A program made the translations under genes and the position numbers. Below, piece after piece: positions 27,392 through 40,118 of a DNA stretch of 64,000 nucleotides. The stretch is taken from contig NC_061789.1 in the NCBI RefSeq assembly GCF_022458985.1, positions 20,192,357 through 20,256,356 of the forward strand, written 5' to 3'. The notes below the pieces were generated by a model. That model did no database searches. It was not told the DNA's origin and saw only the letters and a program-made list of their open reading frames with translations. This stretch comes from Mugil cephalus (taxonomy: Eukaryota; Chordata; Actinopteri; Mugiliformes; Mugilidae). Numbering within the stretch: the first letter of the stretch is position 1; the number at the start of each line of letters is the position of its first letter.

Positions 27392-28504
27392 ATGTGTGTC
27401 TGACGAACAGATAATGCCATCACTTCACCACTCGTGAGAGAGTTCACTACAGTTGCCTTTCAGATGACACGGGGGCTAAAATCCGTCTGCAGTTGTCATT
27501 GTTGTTGTCATGTCAAATGTAAAACAACTTTATTTCAAGCATAAAGACAGAGCATCGTGGAAGATGCACAATGAGGTTTCACACTGGCAGAAACCCAGCA
27601 GGGCACATTTCTTTCAGAAAAAGAAAAAAAAAAGAAGAAGAAGCCTTTTCTCCCAAGGCCTGTGAATCATGAAGCAATTTTCGGAGGAAGAGGGAGCGAG
27701 TTACAATCCTCGTGTGTAAATGCATCTTGGCAAATTGATTTGAGAGAAATCAAACGAACAAAAAAAAGATCAAATTGTGCTAGACGAAACTACAGCAATC
27801 ACTGAGATAAACCTAAGTGCAAAAACGATACTCTTTATTACCCAGTTTAAGTGGGAAAGTGTCTTTATTAAAGTCTATTCTCTTAAAATGTTCCTGAAAC
27901 AAAATGAAGCTGATCTTTTGGTTAAGCCCAGTCAATCTCAGCCCTGTGGCACGAAACAAGACATTTTATTAAATGACACAGTATTCGGTTTCTACTGCTG
28001 TTCCTCTATTCTGTTTTCCTTTCATTTAAATGTTGTCTAAAACACCTGTGAGTTGATTAAGAGAAGGTCAAGCCTATGAAGCTGGTAGTTACTGGTCCTT
28101 TTCAGTTTTAATGGTTTTATAAAACAAGACACTATTGATCCCAGGAGGTAAATTTAGAATCACAGCAGCACAAGATGAAAACCAGAGAGGTAGATAAGAA
28201 CAGAAAACACAGAAGACACATAAAAGCCGTCAGCTAGTCTGACGTTCTGCAGACCGAACAACTAACGAATGAAATCCTTCATTACCTGCAGTGCTGCAAA
28301 ATGAACATTTAGAGTGATAATATAGATCTGAGGGAGATTCTCGCAGCAGCACTGCTTTCTGCCAATGTGCCTGTTCCTTCGCAAAATCCTTCAGAAACCA
28401 GCAGCAGGGAAGAAAACCGTGACATGCAGACAAATGCTCCAACAGGTGACGACTCGATGAGATAAACTGAAAGGAGAGAGTGACTCTGACATGAAGAGTA
28501 TTGG

Positions 28505-28720
28505 GAGAACTGCTGGAGCTTATCCCAGCTGGCATTGGGCGAGAGGCGGAGTACACCCTGGACAGGTCTCCAGGCTATCACAGCCATTCACACTCACACC
28601 CACACCTAAGCTCAATTTAGAATTACCAATTAACCTTAGCAGGCGGGAGGAAAGTGGAGAGAAAACCCACGGAGGCACAGACAAAACATACACACTCCAC
28701 CCAGAAAGGCCCAAGACCTT
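28505..28720 (+). repeat. Dispersed repeat (GGAGCTTATCCCAGCTGGCA type)
   Basis: Word order GAGCTTATCCCAGCTGG, TACACCCTGGACAGG, CCATTCACACTCACACC, CAATTTAGAATTACCAATTA, GGAGAGAAAACCCACGGAGG and CAGAAAGGCCC is that of a very common teleost repeat. A reverse-oriented partial copy lies near 62.05-62.18 kb. Confidence 0.6.
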
Positions 28721-28933
28721 TTCGCTTGGCTTAACAAGCTCCCCCTATCCCCCCCTGCTTAAGGAGGAATAAATTCTATGACTTTCTCTCATAAAGCCAT
28801 AAACAACTTATTTCTTTTTAAATTATAAAAAAAGGATATTTTCCATAAAATCCCCTTACTTTCAAATTTATTCAGTTTTAATTTAGTTCGGGTTAAAATT
28901 AAAACTTAAAAAAATTGTCTTGTTAGTAAGTTT

Positions 28934-28935
<2 letters not shown>

Positions 28936-28968
<33 letters not shown>

Positions 28969-28987
28969 GTTATTATTATTATTATTT
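28936..28987 (+). repeat. (ATT)n microsatellite
   Basis: About 17 triplets with one interruption (ATTGTT). Confidence 0.9.
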
Positions 28988-29012
28988 TGTAATGATTAAT
29001 GACAAATGTTAA

Positions 29013-29310
29013 AAGACACACACCATGCTTCTTGAAAAGACAAAAACAAAAAAAAGATACAGAAGAGCTGCCTGACCACAAAGCACAAGAGATCCACAGG
29101 CAACCAACGACCACAAATATACACAAGACAATGAAAAGAAACCACCTAATGATCACCAAGAGACACCAGAAACCAAGCAAAAGAAAGACACAAAAAAGAC
29201 CCCAAATGATGTAAAACAACAAACACATCCACACAGCCGCCGCAGTGAGGCAAAGCAGCTGACTCAAATGGGAACCACAAAATAGCAGAGACAGAAAATA
29301 ACAGAAAGAG
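29013..29310 (+). repeat. Degenerate tandem repeat, ACAAAGAGAC type
   Basis: Loose copies such as TGACCACAAAGCACAAGAGA and AATGATCACCAAGAGACACC. Related to the arrays near 10.3, 30.4 and 46.3 kb. Confidence 0.55.
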
Positions 29311-29753
29311 ATGAAACAACTCCCAAGAGGTAGGACAAAGTGCCCTTGTTATCTGTAGAAACTGCCTCTCTTTCTTCCACTTCCTCTACAGGGGTGGAGA
29401 CCATTTGCCATTTGTCATTTGTGTCTGGTGTTGAGTTCTATATAGCTGCTTTTCATTCAAATTGTGTCATGTTACACTGTGTAAAGTTGTTTATTTGACC
29501 TTTCTTTCACGCAATAAATAATGCATGCTGTTGTAGAGTTTGTGACAGGACTGCATATTCCACTGGTTACATGAGTGCGCCTCCATTTATAAGTTTCTAA
29601 ATCTGTATTTGGACCTGATTAGTAGCATTTAAATGAAATGCAACTAATGTTAAAACCAACCAGGTGAGATGAGGCGCAGCTTCATGATGGTGATCAGAAG
29701 ATCATGACTGATGTCCACAAACATATAGTGTAAAGTGCCCATCTCCAACTTAC

Positions 29754-30190
29754 CTCTACACTGAGACTTTCCACACCGCGGTGTTCCCAAGCGAGGACTG
29801 CACAGCCCGGTGTTTTCGGATTTATCGCTGAAATAACGCGAGAGGAGCAGGTGCACTTGTTCTGTTCTGCTTGTAATTGTCATCCCGCTGAGTCCCTGCG
29901 TGCGCTCCCCTCCGACTTTTCCCTCCGTCTGTTCCCGGACTGACTGATGCACTCAGAGTCACCGCCGCAACATTAGAACTGTAGCGCAGGTCTCTAGCTT
30001 GTAACTAGGTAACAGCTCCACTGCTGCACACTGTCAAGTAGGAGGTGTTAAAATCCTTTGGTGCGTGTGTGTATGTGTCTGTGCGCGTACGAGGCTCGTC
30101 CCCATTCGTGCACGGTCTGTTTTTCTGCAGCACAGGTGTGCATCTTCAGGAGAAAGCCAGACGAAACCATCGAAGCGTGCAGTATGTTAT
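29754..30190 (-). promoter_or_regulatory. Candidate minus-strand first exon and promoter, possibly of sstr3
   Basis: This block is clearly richer in GC and CpG than its surroundings (for example CCGCGG, CGCGAG, GTGCGCGTACGAG). Its left edge carries a perfect minus-strand splice donor (AGAG|GTAAGT, donor GT at 29753-29752). The nearest recognised minus-strand gene downstream is sstr3, whose coding exon has a likely acceptor about 12 kb away, so this may be its 5' UTR exon. A 100-residue minus-strand ORF (29952-29650) starts here but reads through the donor and has no recognisable domain; it would be an upstream ORF if transcribed. An unknown gene is the alternative. Confidence 0.4.
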
Positions 30191-30305
30191 TAAAATAAAT
30201 AAATATATAAATAAATAAAGGTGTTAAAAACTGTTAGATCGGTTAAAAAATACCACAAACAACAATTACAGGCAAAAGTCTTGCAGGAAAAATATTTCTT
30301 AAGGA

Positions 30306-30639
30306 CATAAGAAGTAAGTCAACTATAACCACAAAAGCATGCAAAATGTCCACCAAACGAGATCAAGAATAGCCGCAGAGACACACTTAGGCTTCTAAAG
30401 ACTCACAACAAGCAAAAAGCATCCACATAGTAACCAAAAGAGAGAAAACATGGCAACAAAATACAAAGCAGGCTAATGTATTCATAAGATTGTTATTAAG
30501 GGGTTCTTGCAGCGCAGTACAATGATGGCAGAGCTACAGGCAGGCCTGTGAACCACAATGAGATGCAAAGTGGCCACAAAGACACAAGTAAATGAGCAGA
30601 AAGGGATGCAAAATGACAAAATGGAAACGCAAAGTAAAA

Positions 30640-30677
<38 letters not shown>

Positions 30678-30690
30678 GAAACAAATAGAT
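30306..30690 (+). repeat. Degenerate tandem repeat, ACAAAGAGAC type, with A-rich run
   Basis: Loose copies such as GCAAAATGTCCACCAAACGA and AAGTGGCCACAAAGACACAA, followed by poly(A) and an (AAAAG)n stretch near 30643-30680. Confidence 0.5.
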
Positions 30691-32313
30691 GTAAAACGCC
30701 CAGTAGACAACGGGCTTTATGGTTTCAAGTTGTGAATAATTGTTTTCATGGCCCTTTGAAAATGCAGCAGGAGAATCGTTCCAGATCTGGGCCAGCGGGT
30801 GTTTAAAGGTTTTCACAAGTCACGACATTAATGTCACCTGCAGTGACACTGAATGTCCACAGAGAAATAATCAAAAACAGACACACAAAAAAAGAGAGAA
30901 AAAGTGCTGCACTTCAAAACATAGTGGTGGTGAACCTTATTGTTATCAACAGTCAAATCAAATACACACCAAACATGTTTTTGTCATTTACACATTACAT
31001 ACATTTATGCATGTGACATGTGTTTATTCCTGCGGACTGATTTATTTATTGACTTTGCTGTTTCAATTTCCATATAGCCATGGATTAATGAGCACGCTAA
31101 TCGTATTAATTCAAACAGCAATTACATTTTCTAATAAAATGTATTTGGCAAAACAGATTATTCGCAGAATTTCTGGGACATGAGTGTAACCGGGAGGCCT
31201 ATTTTTCCACAGAGACATGAAGGGACCTATATTTTCCACCTCACTCTGGTCTCTGTGCAGCTGGATGAACGCGTTCTCTACAACCACTATGTCAGAGAGA
31301 CAGCTTCTCAACTCAAATCGCGCATGGAGTGGAAAATCTGTTGGGAGTTGACTAGCAGAAGTTTGAGAGTCACAATGGTGGCACAAAGAGGAAAAGATAA
31401 GGAGGAAAGAAAAAAGTCCTCCTGAATCCCAAGGGTATTTTTTATGTTTTTAGCCAAAATGTCAGGCTTAATCTGATGTGCCATTTGGCTTTTGCGCCAT
31501 TATATGGAGTAATCTGCAATTGGTGCATCTTGGAGCAATGGGGTCTTCAGGTGGATATAAAGATAAGAAAAGGTTTCCAAACTGAAGTATTGGCTTTCTT
31601 ACTTCGTTACATCAGTTTGGGCTCCTGAAAAAAAAAAAAAATTGAAGCTTCAGAGAGGTAGTCCACAAGCCATATAAACATACCATCAATGGAGGGAACA
31701 TGCAGCTGCGACTGACTCATGCTCAAACAGCCTGGGTTGAGATGTGGTTCATCAGAAAACAACTGTATGAAGTTCCCCAGTTTTAGCTCCATAGCTACAA
31801 GATCATAGTTTTGTTAAACCGTTTGAACTCCTCTTTAACTAAAATCCATCCAGATCCAAGGCTTTACTTGGCGATAAGCTACAAGAAACCAACTCTTGAA
31901 AGCTGCCTTGAGACAAACGCAGATCAAATCTTCATGGGGTTTCTGGGAAACTGTGTAAAATATTTTCAGCACTGATGAAGAAAAAGGCTCTTTATATTCT
32001 GTGTTTTTGGGTGTGCTTTGTTGCTCGGGCTGATTGGTGTCGCGGGTCTCATGAAACAGATGTTGTCCTCAGCATTTCCCTTTCATTTGCATGGATTGAG
32101 CCACGCTGGTGCCAGTGCTCAGCAAATCAATAAATTGTTATCTGCTCAAGTAGCTCTGATTCTGACACACCATTGTGACCTCTGCCATGCTTTGAGGAGC
32201 AGGCTGTTGTCAGCTCCAAAGGATTTCTCTCCTCTAAGACTACAAATGAGGCCTTTGCTGTCATTAAAATGACCACGACAACAGGGAGGATCAGCCCATC
32301 TGTTGCTGGAACC

Positions 32314-32317
<4 letters not shown>

Positions 32318-32347
<30 letters not shown>
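32318..32347 (+). repeat. (TG)n microsatellite
   Basis: About 11 GT units followed by CGCGCGTGTG. Confidence 0.85.
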
Positions 32348-32348
<1 letters not shown>

Positions 32349-34164
32349 GCCAATGTGAAGACTCATCACATATATCACAAATGAAGCCATTAAATGTGTC
32401 CTCGGCGGTAAATTTACAGAAATGTGTAACCACTATACAAATGTGGGACGTGGGTGGACATCTTTCAGTGCACAAAGACAAACTGACCACAATAAAGGAA
32501 ACACGATATAAATCCAGAAATGCAGCGAGTTGAAAAACACATTAAAGCTTAGAAGACAATGGGAACAATAAGAACGTCTAAACCCTTGGATTTGAAGGCT
32601 GGAGTGGCAGGATGGATACTACAAATAGAGAATGTTGCAGCTTTTACAATATATTGGATTAGTATTTCTAGTGTGATACCGTTTTAACACAACATTCTAG
32701 TAATTCCAGTTTTGCGAATGTCGCCGCTTTATTGATTTAGAAATCTGCTCCAACATTTCTGGGTTATAAGGATTCTTCCAGTGAGAACAGTCATGTCGCC
32801 CAGTTAACGCCCCATCATATAGGCATTTTTTGGATAATTGACCCAAGAACATAGCTTTGCCTTTCGTGGCTAAACAGAGGATGGAATACAATTAATGAGT
32901 GAAAAACAAGAGGAAGTTTTGTTCTTTTCCCTGCTGCCAGAGAGCGTTGGGGTGGTGCGACAAGTCTTGTTCTACAAGTCAAAATGACAGTTTGTTCTAA
33001 TGCTAGGTGTGTGTTGGTTTATGTTCCTCTGGTGATGTCTCACCAAAGAACAGAAAGTTCCGTGTTAACCCAATCAGCTTGATGCGAGACGTCTCCTAGC
33101 GGGGGTTTCCCGCAATCAGTGTAGAGGAAGTATTTCGGTGGAGCGACTGCAGCTTGTCCCTGTCTTTGGCAACCGGCGTCAATAAAGAGCTGCCTTCCGG
33201 TGCTGTGGATATTTTACAGTCGGTAACTGCATTTATACACCGTGCAGTGGGCTCAGTGACAGAGGCCTTGGGGTCCAATCACAGCATGCCATGGACAAAT
33301 ATAGACTGGGTATCGCTCTATTCAGAGGCAACAGGCATCAGTACGAAATTATGTAAACCAGACATTTCCCTCGGGAGAAGGTAGAGACCAAAAACAGAGC
33401 TAATAACTGTTTAAACGGAGACATAATATAGGTAGAAACAAATGGAGCATAGTGTTTATCAGTTCAGACAGGCCACAGTCAAGCTCAGCTCACAAGATCA
33501 GCACGTCAGCTGATAGTTAATGTATAAACCAGCCCACATCAGCTGACCACTCAGCTGAAGCGTAATTAGAAAATCTCATTCAGGGCGCCTATTTAGGTTC
33601 TTCCCGCCTGCCTTCCCTATCTGTTTCTAAGCAAACCGCTATGCAAACCACCTCCCGTCCAGCCCTTTCTTAGACTGTGTCTATGTATCCAGATCAATGC
33701 TGCTGTGTACCAGAGTCTTTACTGCTGCTGCTGTTGCTCCCTCTGTCTCAAGCTTTTCACAAAGGCTGGTGGAAAGGAGAAGTCGTACCACGACAAAATA
33801 ATTTATTGCAAATACTATAAGTATATTTGACTAAAGCAGCCCCCGGCCAAAATGTGTTAATAATGGCTACATTCCGTCAAGCTAACCAGCTATGACAAGC
33901 CAAAAAGGTCATTGCCGTTATATCATCATTCAACAGCAACAAGACATTCAAAGGCCTCGGTGTTGACACAAAAGGCAGCTGGTGGATTAACACAGTGCGT
34001 GGACAGGTTGGAAAATTACTCATCATTGCTGTGGAACGTGTAAAAAAAGAATAGTAGGGAATAAAAACTTTCTACTGTAAAATGTATCTGCATGAATGAA
34101 ATTAAGACATGAAATGTACACGGTGCCACAACATTTTTACGTGTACCTCTTTGGAGGTTTTGAA

Positions 34165-34290
34165 TAGTGATGGGAGGCTGGCTCTTTTGACTCGGCTCCC
34201 TTAGAAGAGACTTTTATGGCTCCAAAATGGCTCCTCATTTAGTTTTACTCAGAGCCTTGTATTTTAACCCAGTTTAGCGATTGTGAATGG
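34165..34290. repeat. Possible hAT-like DNA transposon remnant
   Basis: The wording TAGTGATGGGAGGCTGGCTC followed by TTTTGACTCGGCTCCC resembles the terminal sequence of hAT-type elements in fish. No partner end or transposase was found. Confidence 0.25.
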
Positions 34291-37200
34291 TTTGTGTGGT
34301 GTGTTAGTATGCTGCTTTCATTACAGCCTTTTATGTGTTTTCTTTTCATAAAAAAAAATAAAATAAACCAGAGAAAAATCCCATTACTAACTTTGACAAA
34401 ATGTTACCTTTCACAGTATGTATTTTCACGGTGCAATATGCTGTTGTCAGGGATAGGGCTGTTAACTGGCCCTGCAAAGTAAAATCAAGGTTACTTATCT
34501 GCCTGTTCAGTTGCAAATAGATTAACAGAGCATTTCTATCACATTCTCTTTATCATATAGTTTACCACCCATGTGTTGAGTGGGAGCAGCGCAGTGCCTC
34601 TGGGAATGGACTCCTACAGCGTCAGAAAGGTCATGAACGCTGCCTACATCCTTCCTGCCTGATTCCTCATCACAAATAACATCGCTGTTGACGGCAACAT
34701 GGTCCTTAAAGGAGATAAAGAAAGCGGCTCCCAGAAAAAAAAAAAAAAAAAAGTCAATGAAACTGTCAGACAGAAGGATCCTCTGAAAGCCTTTTTATTG
34801 AGGACGCCAGATTCTTTGTATCCACCTTGAGTTCATTACGGGATGTAATATTTGTGTAATTAAATCTGCATGCTCGAAATAGGTTTGATTGGCATGTCGG
34901 GGGGATGTGGGTGAATTATAAATTTCATACCAGCTGTTGAGCATTCATCCGTTAGAAGCCACTCCCCCTTATATACAAAGCTTCTTGCATCTGAGTGGGA
35001 CACTGACTTGGCTTTAGTTAATTAAGCAGTTAATGAATAGTTCTGCCACAAATTTGACAAGTCAGACAGATGTCAGTGGTGAGACGAGGGCAAATGTGGT
35101 TCCAAACCAGAAAGAGGATCCTCATGATGACATCCGAGCTCTCTGCCCTTTAGCTGTCTGATGGGCTTCAATCTTTCACTCAAATTAGAGGTTTTGCTGA
35201 AAAGTACATTTATTCCAGTAAACAGTAAACTTGAATGTTCTGAGTAGTTACAGTTGTGAAACACACAGTCAACACTCATTCACTTGTCTTGACATTTGGC
35301 CAATATTCATTAGTTATTACAGGCAGAAGTACAATAATAAGATACATTATGCTCAAAACCGTTAGGCCACCTCATTTAAAAAGTATATAAATACATTTAT
35401 GCATCATTTTTCTTACTGTTTCCTTTAAAAAATTGAAAGGTTCTACATCTGCATTCCCCAAAACACTTTTCTGCTTTGCTTTAAGAGAACACAATCTTAC
35501 ACACAACAGCTTTAGCTTCCATACATGCAGTATGTATTGTGTGTACACAGGCCACACTGCATCATTTATGCTAATTGTGCGGTCACCTGCAGCACACTGG
35601 ATGGATACATTTATTGCTCCCTCTCCTCTTTTAACACAAGCCCATTTTTGTTTGTCTGCTATTTTCGATTTGCCCATTCATTGTTATCCTATTAATTCAG
35701 AGGATAACAAAAAAACAGACAAAGGGCTTTAATGTTAAGCCACAAACAATTCAACCCCAGGCATCTAAGCAGTGTCTTCCACATTTCTCATTTTGTTCGG
35801 TGTTACCTATTTGGCAATTACACATTTCCATTTCTGTTATGCATATTTTTTGCAATGTTTTAGTGGCAGAAATGTCCAAAAATAAAAAAATAAATTACTT
35901 ACTTACTTTTTTAAATGTGAATTTAATCCAAATTGGACGTCACTGTTAAAATCAAGGTTCTGGAAATACAGCACGGAAATATCACCATCTAAGAAACTGT
36001 GTCATTGTCTTTTGTTTTACTTATGTCTACACCAACTGAACCAGCATTGCTTTAGAGATTTACGTCATCATTAAACTGTGCCTGTTAAATTTCAGGTCAG
36101 ATGTTTCAGTGGTAGTTGGAATGTGATTTTACTGTAAACTAGATATGGGAATCAAATTAAGGGCAACTGGACTTAAAGTAGATATGGGAATGTTACTTTT
36201 TGTCAGTTGGTTCTGGTAGGAGACATAGCACTGATTATGCACTTTATGTTAGGTTACATTATTTTTTTTAAAGTAACCGCCAAGTAGAAACTACAGTATC
36301 TAGCATCTAGGATGTAAAGTAGCTAACTTTGCATGACACTATAAAATTACAAATCGTGCAGGGTGCAGAAATCACAGATGGGAGTAATTTCAAAAAGCAA
36401 AGTCCTTAAATGTGTCACTTGAGCTGGTAGAATTAATTTTGAAATAATAATAAAATATCTAATTTTGAGCGGTCAACAGGGTGAGTCTACTCACTGTTTA
36501 GGAGGAGGTTCATCCAAATATCAGTTTGTCCTGTGTTTGTAGTTAAGGAACTGACAACACCTCACACAGCTGTACCATTGGATCAAACTGCTCAATATAA
36601 AGTGTCCCAGTGGGGATTACATGCTCATCTCGACGGACCTTGAGGCAATTTAGATTAAAACCACCTTTATGACTAGAGAAGCTTTAAAACAGATGGTTTC
36701 ACAGTCAGTCTGTTTAATTGAGAAAACAATTGATTGTCAGCACGTTCATTGATTCTTCTGTTGGATAAACTAAGCAGTCCATTCAACTACTTATTGGAAT
36801 ATAGAAATATAATCATGCATGCATGGACTTTGTCTGTTCAGCTAACCTCCCAGAAAAGGATGATTTTCCACAGCATTATACTAGATTCAACACAATGAAC
36901 ATGATTGGTTGGCTGCAGGTGGGGAGGAGTCATCTTAAGTCTCCCATTGTTGGTGGACGATGCCCTTTCTACCTGATCCTCTCTGTCTTGGGATTCATAT
37001 GACTCGCTCACTCTCTCTCTCCTTATCACCTGCTGCCTACACCAATCTTCTCCTTGTCTCTTTACAGCTGTGCGTCTCCCTCCTTTGCTACTATTATATC
37101 TCTTCAGAACGGCTCCTTATTGTTCTCCATCATGCCTCACAAGTTCACTATATCTTTACACTCTGCTCTGTCCTAGTCAGCTGGTTGCTACTTTCTCAAC

Positions 37201-37639
37201 AGCCTTTCGCAAGTAATACTTACACGGGGTCACTGCTTTATACTTTTCCATTATGTAGGACTCCAATCTCTATTCTGATCATATACATGCTAGCAATGCT
37301 GATATACACACTCCTAAACAAAATCTAAAATATATATTGACTAAACAACATACAACCTAATGTCCAGTTAGTTAGTTAAATACATTTTTGAGTCAGTTTA
37401 GCTCATAGAGAAAAATGTAGCATCCGTTTGGCCATGGTTTGGACAAAGCAAGGTAACGGACATTTCACGAGTCATTAAAATGCCATTAGTTATATGATCA
37501 CTGTGGAGATCCATCGCCTCAAAATAATTCTGTAATTAGGTTAGGAAGATGTTTGGCCACAAAGAGAGGCATTTTTGCTTTGTGTCTAGCCTGGATGATT
37601 GGTCTGGCCTGGAATAACTGACCAGCTGTCTTCCCTAGT

Positions 37640-38110
37640 CCAAACAGGATTTAAAAAGGCAACTGGACTTGTAGAGTTTCTTAAAGATATTTCGCCCTCA
37701 TCCGAATGGCTTCTTCAGTTCTGAGAGACTGGAGGGAAGTTGAGGTTTAAATAGGAAACTCCGTGGGAAAAACCCATCAGAAACTTGCTTGACTTAGAAC
37801 CAGAAACTGTTGCCACTAATTGCCATTAACGGACGGTACTTACCTGTTGTTAAGGAGGAGAGGAGACGGTGTGCCTGAGCCACGTTCCCTATGAACAGTG
37901 CTCTAACGAAGCCATTGTCTCCCTTGGTTTTCAGTCCGACCACTGCTCCTCCAAATATAGCAACAAACGACTCCTGAAAGACTAAGACATCCCTGTGATA
38001 ATGTCCATCTTTGGTGTGCCATTAACTGTTTAATTGTAGAGGACCCCTCTCTAGGTTACCAAAGAGGTTTCACGGTAGCCCTAATCATCGAGTGGACATT
38101 TCCAACAAGC
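37640..38110. repeat. Dispersed repeat of uncertain class
   Basis: It contains GGCAACTGGACTTGTAGAGT, TTCTTAAAGATATTTCGCCC and TCATCCGAATGGCTTCTTCA, word order seen in a common teleost retroelement 3' region. No intact ORF is present, and I cannot assign the family. Confidence 0.4.
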
Positions 38111-39552
38111 CAGCATTCACACTTGCTTGATGGAGCTTGGGCTTGAATGAATAAATCCCAACATACCGTATAGTTATGCACAGATATATAGATTTAGTTA
38201 TATAATTTGTTACCGCCAGTGTGTTAGTGATCTTCTCCACACATGGGAACAAAATCAGAACTCCATCTCACGTGTTTGCCTATGCAGGTGTGGGGGCTGC
38301 TTGTGTTGAGTGCTTATCACCTGGTCTTCTAAATGAAAATGTAAAGCCGTTTCCCGTGCTCCTTTTATCCGCTTTGACGGGAACCGGCTGCTATGCCGAT
38401 TAGATGAGTGCTCTCTTTGCAGGCCGTCACCTTCACGGCGCCACTTCTAAGTTTAATTTAATTCCCGTCTTCGTGTTAATTTTTCTTTGGTCGGGCCCTT
38501 TGCTCCCTTTGATGACTCATAGGGGTTCAAAATGTCATGAGCACAAATGGAGTTCAGCAAAGAAAAGCAAGATCAAGTGAAAGCACTTACTGTGTATCTG
38601 CAAATTGGATCTTGGTGATTATATCACTATCTATTTATGTCTTTTGTATCTGTTGATCTAGAATCAAATATGCACACTTCAATATCACTAATTTTGTAGG
38701 ATCTTTCTAAACCCCATTTGATTTGTGCAAATGGTTTCACACATGTCTTAAAGTAATGATTGCTGTATAAATGAGCTCTACAGTATTGGCAGATTGGCCA
38801 ACTCTCTGCAGACCCCGGTCCTTTTTGTAGCGTCCTAGAGTGTTTACAACCAGGCCTGTGCATTCATTATTTTCACTTGTGGCCAAAATGAGCTCTTCCT
38901 TCGGCGCACAGATGATTATGTGTGGTTCTTTCTCATTCACGACGCACCATGAGGGCCGACCAAAACAGTCTTTCTTATTGAGAAAAGTGTCAAAGGGGCA
39001 CGTTCTTGTTTTTGTCATGACTTGATTAGCAAGGCAAGAGTGAAATAATTACCCTTCTGTGATTCGCCAGAAAACAGATCAAGCATAACCACGCTAGACT
39101 GCAGGTTTAGTGTGGCAGCTCGGCCCTCTTTGTTTCCACTAGTGTATCTTTCCAATAAAGAGCAAACCTCTCAATGCCATGTGCTATGTTCTCCTGCTGG
39201 CCACTAAAAGCTAAACCATTAATCTCAGAGTTCACTTCCGTCAACTCCTCAGATCTTTTTCTCAATATGACAACTCACAAGTTTTGCTTCTTTTGTTTTT
39301 CCACATATATGAAAAAAAAAATACCCAATAAGGAAATAAATATAGCACTAAGTCAGCATCTGATTGCATGGAATGATACAAGGAAAGCGTTGCATATGAT
39401 ACTAGATAAATACTAAAATAAAATATATGTAAATACAATATAAATCTTTTACATGAAATAGATCTTATAAATACTTTCTCTTTCCTGTCCGTTATTACTT
39501 TATTTGCATTAAGTGTTAAAAGTAAAAATACAACCTTTTTTGATCTTATATA

Positions 39553-40118
39553 CAGTACTGTACAAAAGTTCTAGGCAGGTGTTAAAAATGCTGTAAACTA
39601 AGAATGCTTTCAAAAATATAAATAATGATTATTTATTTTTATCAATTTACAAAATGCAACGTACAAAGAGCCTTCAGACACTTGGGCAAAGTCGGGGATT
39701 CTGTATGATTATAGATGCAGTGGTCGGCCAAGGAAACTCAGTGCAGCAGATGAGATAAGATAAGATAAGATAAGATAAGATAAGATAAGATAAGATAAGA
39801 TAAGATAAGATAAGATAAGATAAGATAAGATAAGATAAGATAAGATAAGATAAGATATCCCTTTATTCATCCCACAGTGGGTAAATTCTCGTTGTTAGCA
39901 GCAGACATTCAACATTCAACATCACAAACAGTGCCCACATGGGTGGACTAAAAAATAGAATAGAAAAATATCAGAAAATATTTTTTTTATAAAAAGCTAT
40001 ATTACAACAAACAAGAACACATTAAACTTATTTCTCTCAGAAGATGCCTAGCAGAGCCATTAGCTTAGAACTGGCAGAAACCAGTGGGACACATGCCTAA
40101 AATCTTTGCACAGTACTG
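39553..40118 (+). mobile_element. Tc1/mariner-like element, interrupted
   Basis: Terminal inverted repeats CAGTACTGTACAAAAGTTCT (from 39553) and its near-match inverted at about 40089-40118 agree at 27 of 32 positions, counting the flanking TA. Both ends are flanked by TA (39551-39552 and 40119-40120), the target duplication of this superfamily. Inside the left part the plus strand reads SGRPRKLSAAD (about 39719-39751), the GRPR linker of Tc1 transposases. The reading is then cut by a pentanucleotide array and a LINE 3' end. The transposase is therefore only a fragment. Confidence 0.8.
39752..39857 (+). repeat. (GATAA)n pentanucleotide array
   Basis: About 20 uninterrupted GATAA units. On the minus strand it reads TTATC repeats directly after the LINE 3' UTR, so it is best seen as an expanded LINE tail. 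Confidence 0.95.

Larger units (their letters stand above)
17770..29753. other. Gene-poor interval, no protein-coding exon recognised
   Basis: About 12 kb, possibly the first intron of sstr3 if the candidate exon at 29.75 kb is real. Contents seen are interspersed repeats near 19.24-20.0 kb, an (AAAG)n array at 20.64 kb, a LINE 3' end at 23.02-23.21 kb, an RFX-type X-box at 25080, a (TG)n run at 27.36 kb, a dispersed repeat at 28.5-28.75 kb and an (ATT)n run at 28.94 kb. The short ORFs show no known domain. Confidence 0.6.

Noticed and set aside
29650..29952. 100-residue minus-strand ORF as an independent gene
   Set aside because: It crosses a perfect splice donor at 29754, so its end would be intronic. 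I kept it only as a possible upstream ORF in a candidate 5' exon.
36960..37328. 122-residue hydrophobic ORF
   Set aside because: The composition follows a pyrimidine-rich stretch. No domain, splice partners or conserved motif are seen.
39752..39857. CRISPR-like or regulatory tandem array
   Set aside because: The units are 5 bases with no spacers, which is a microsatellite from a LINE tail.
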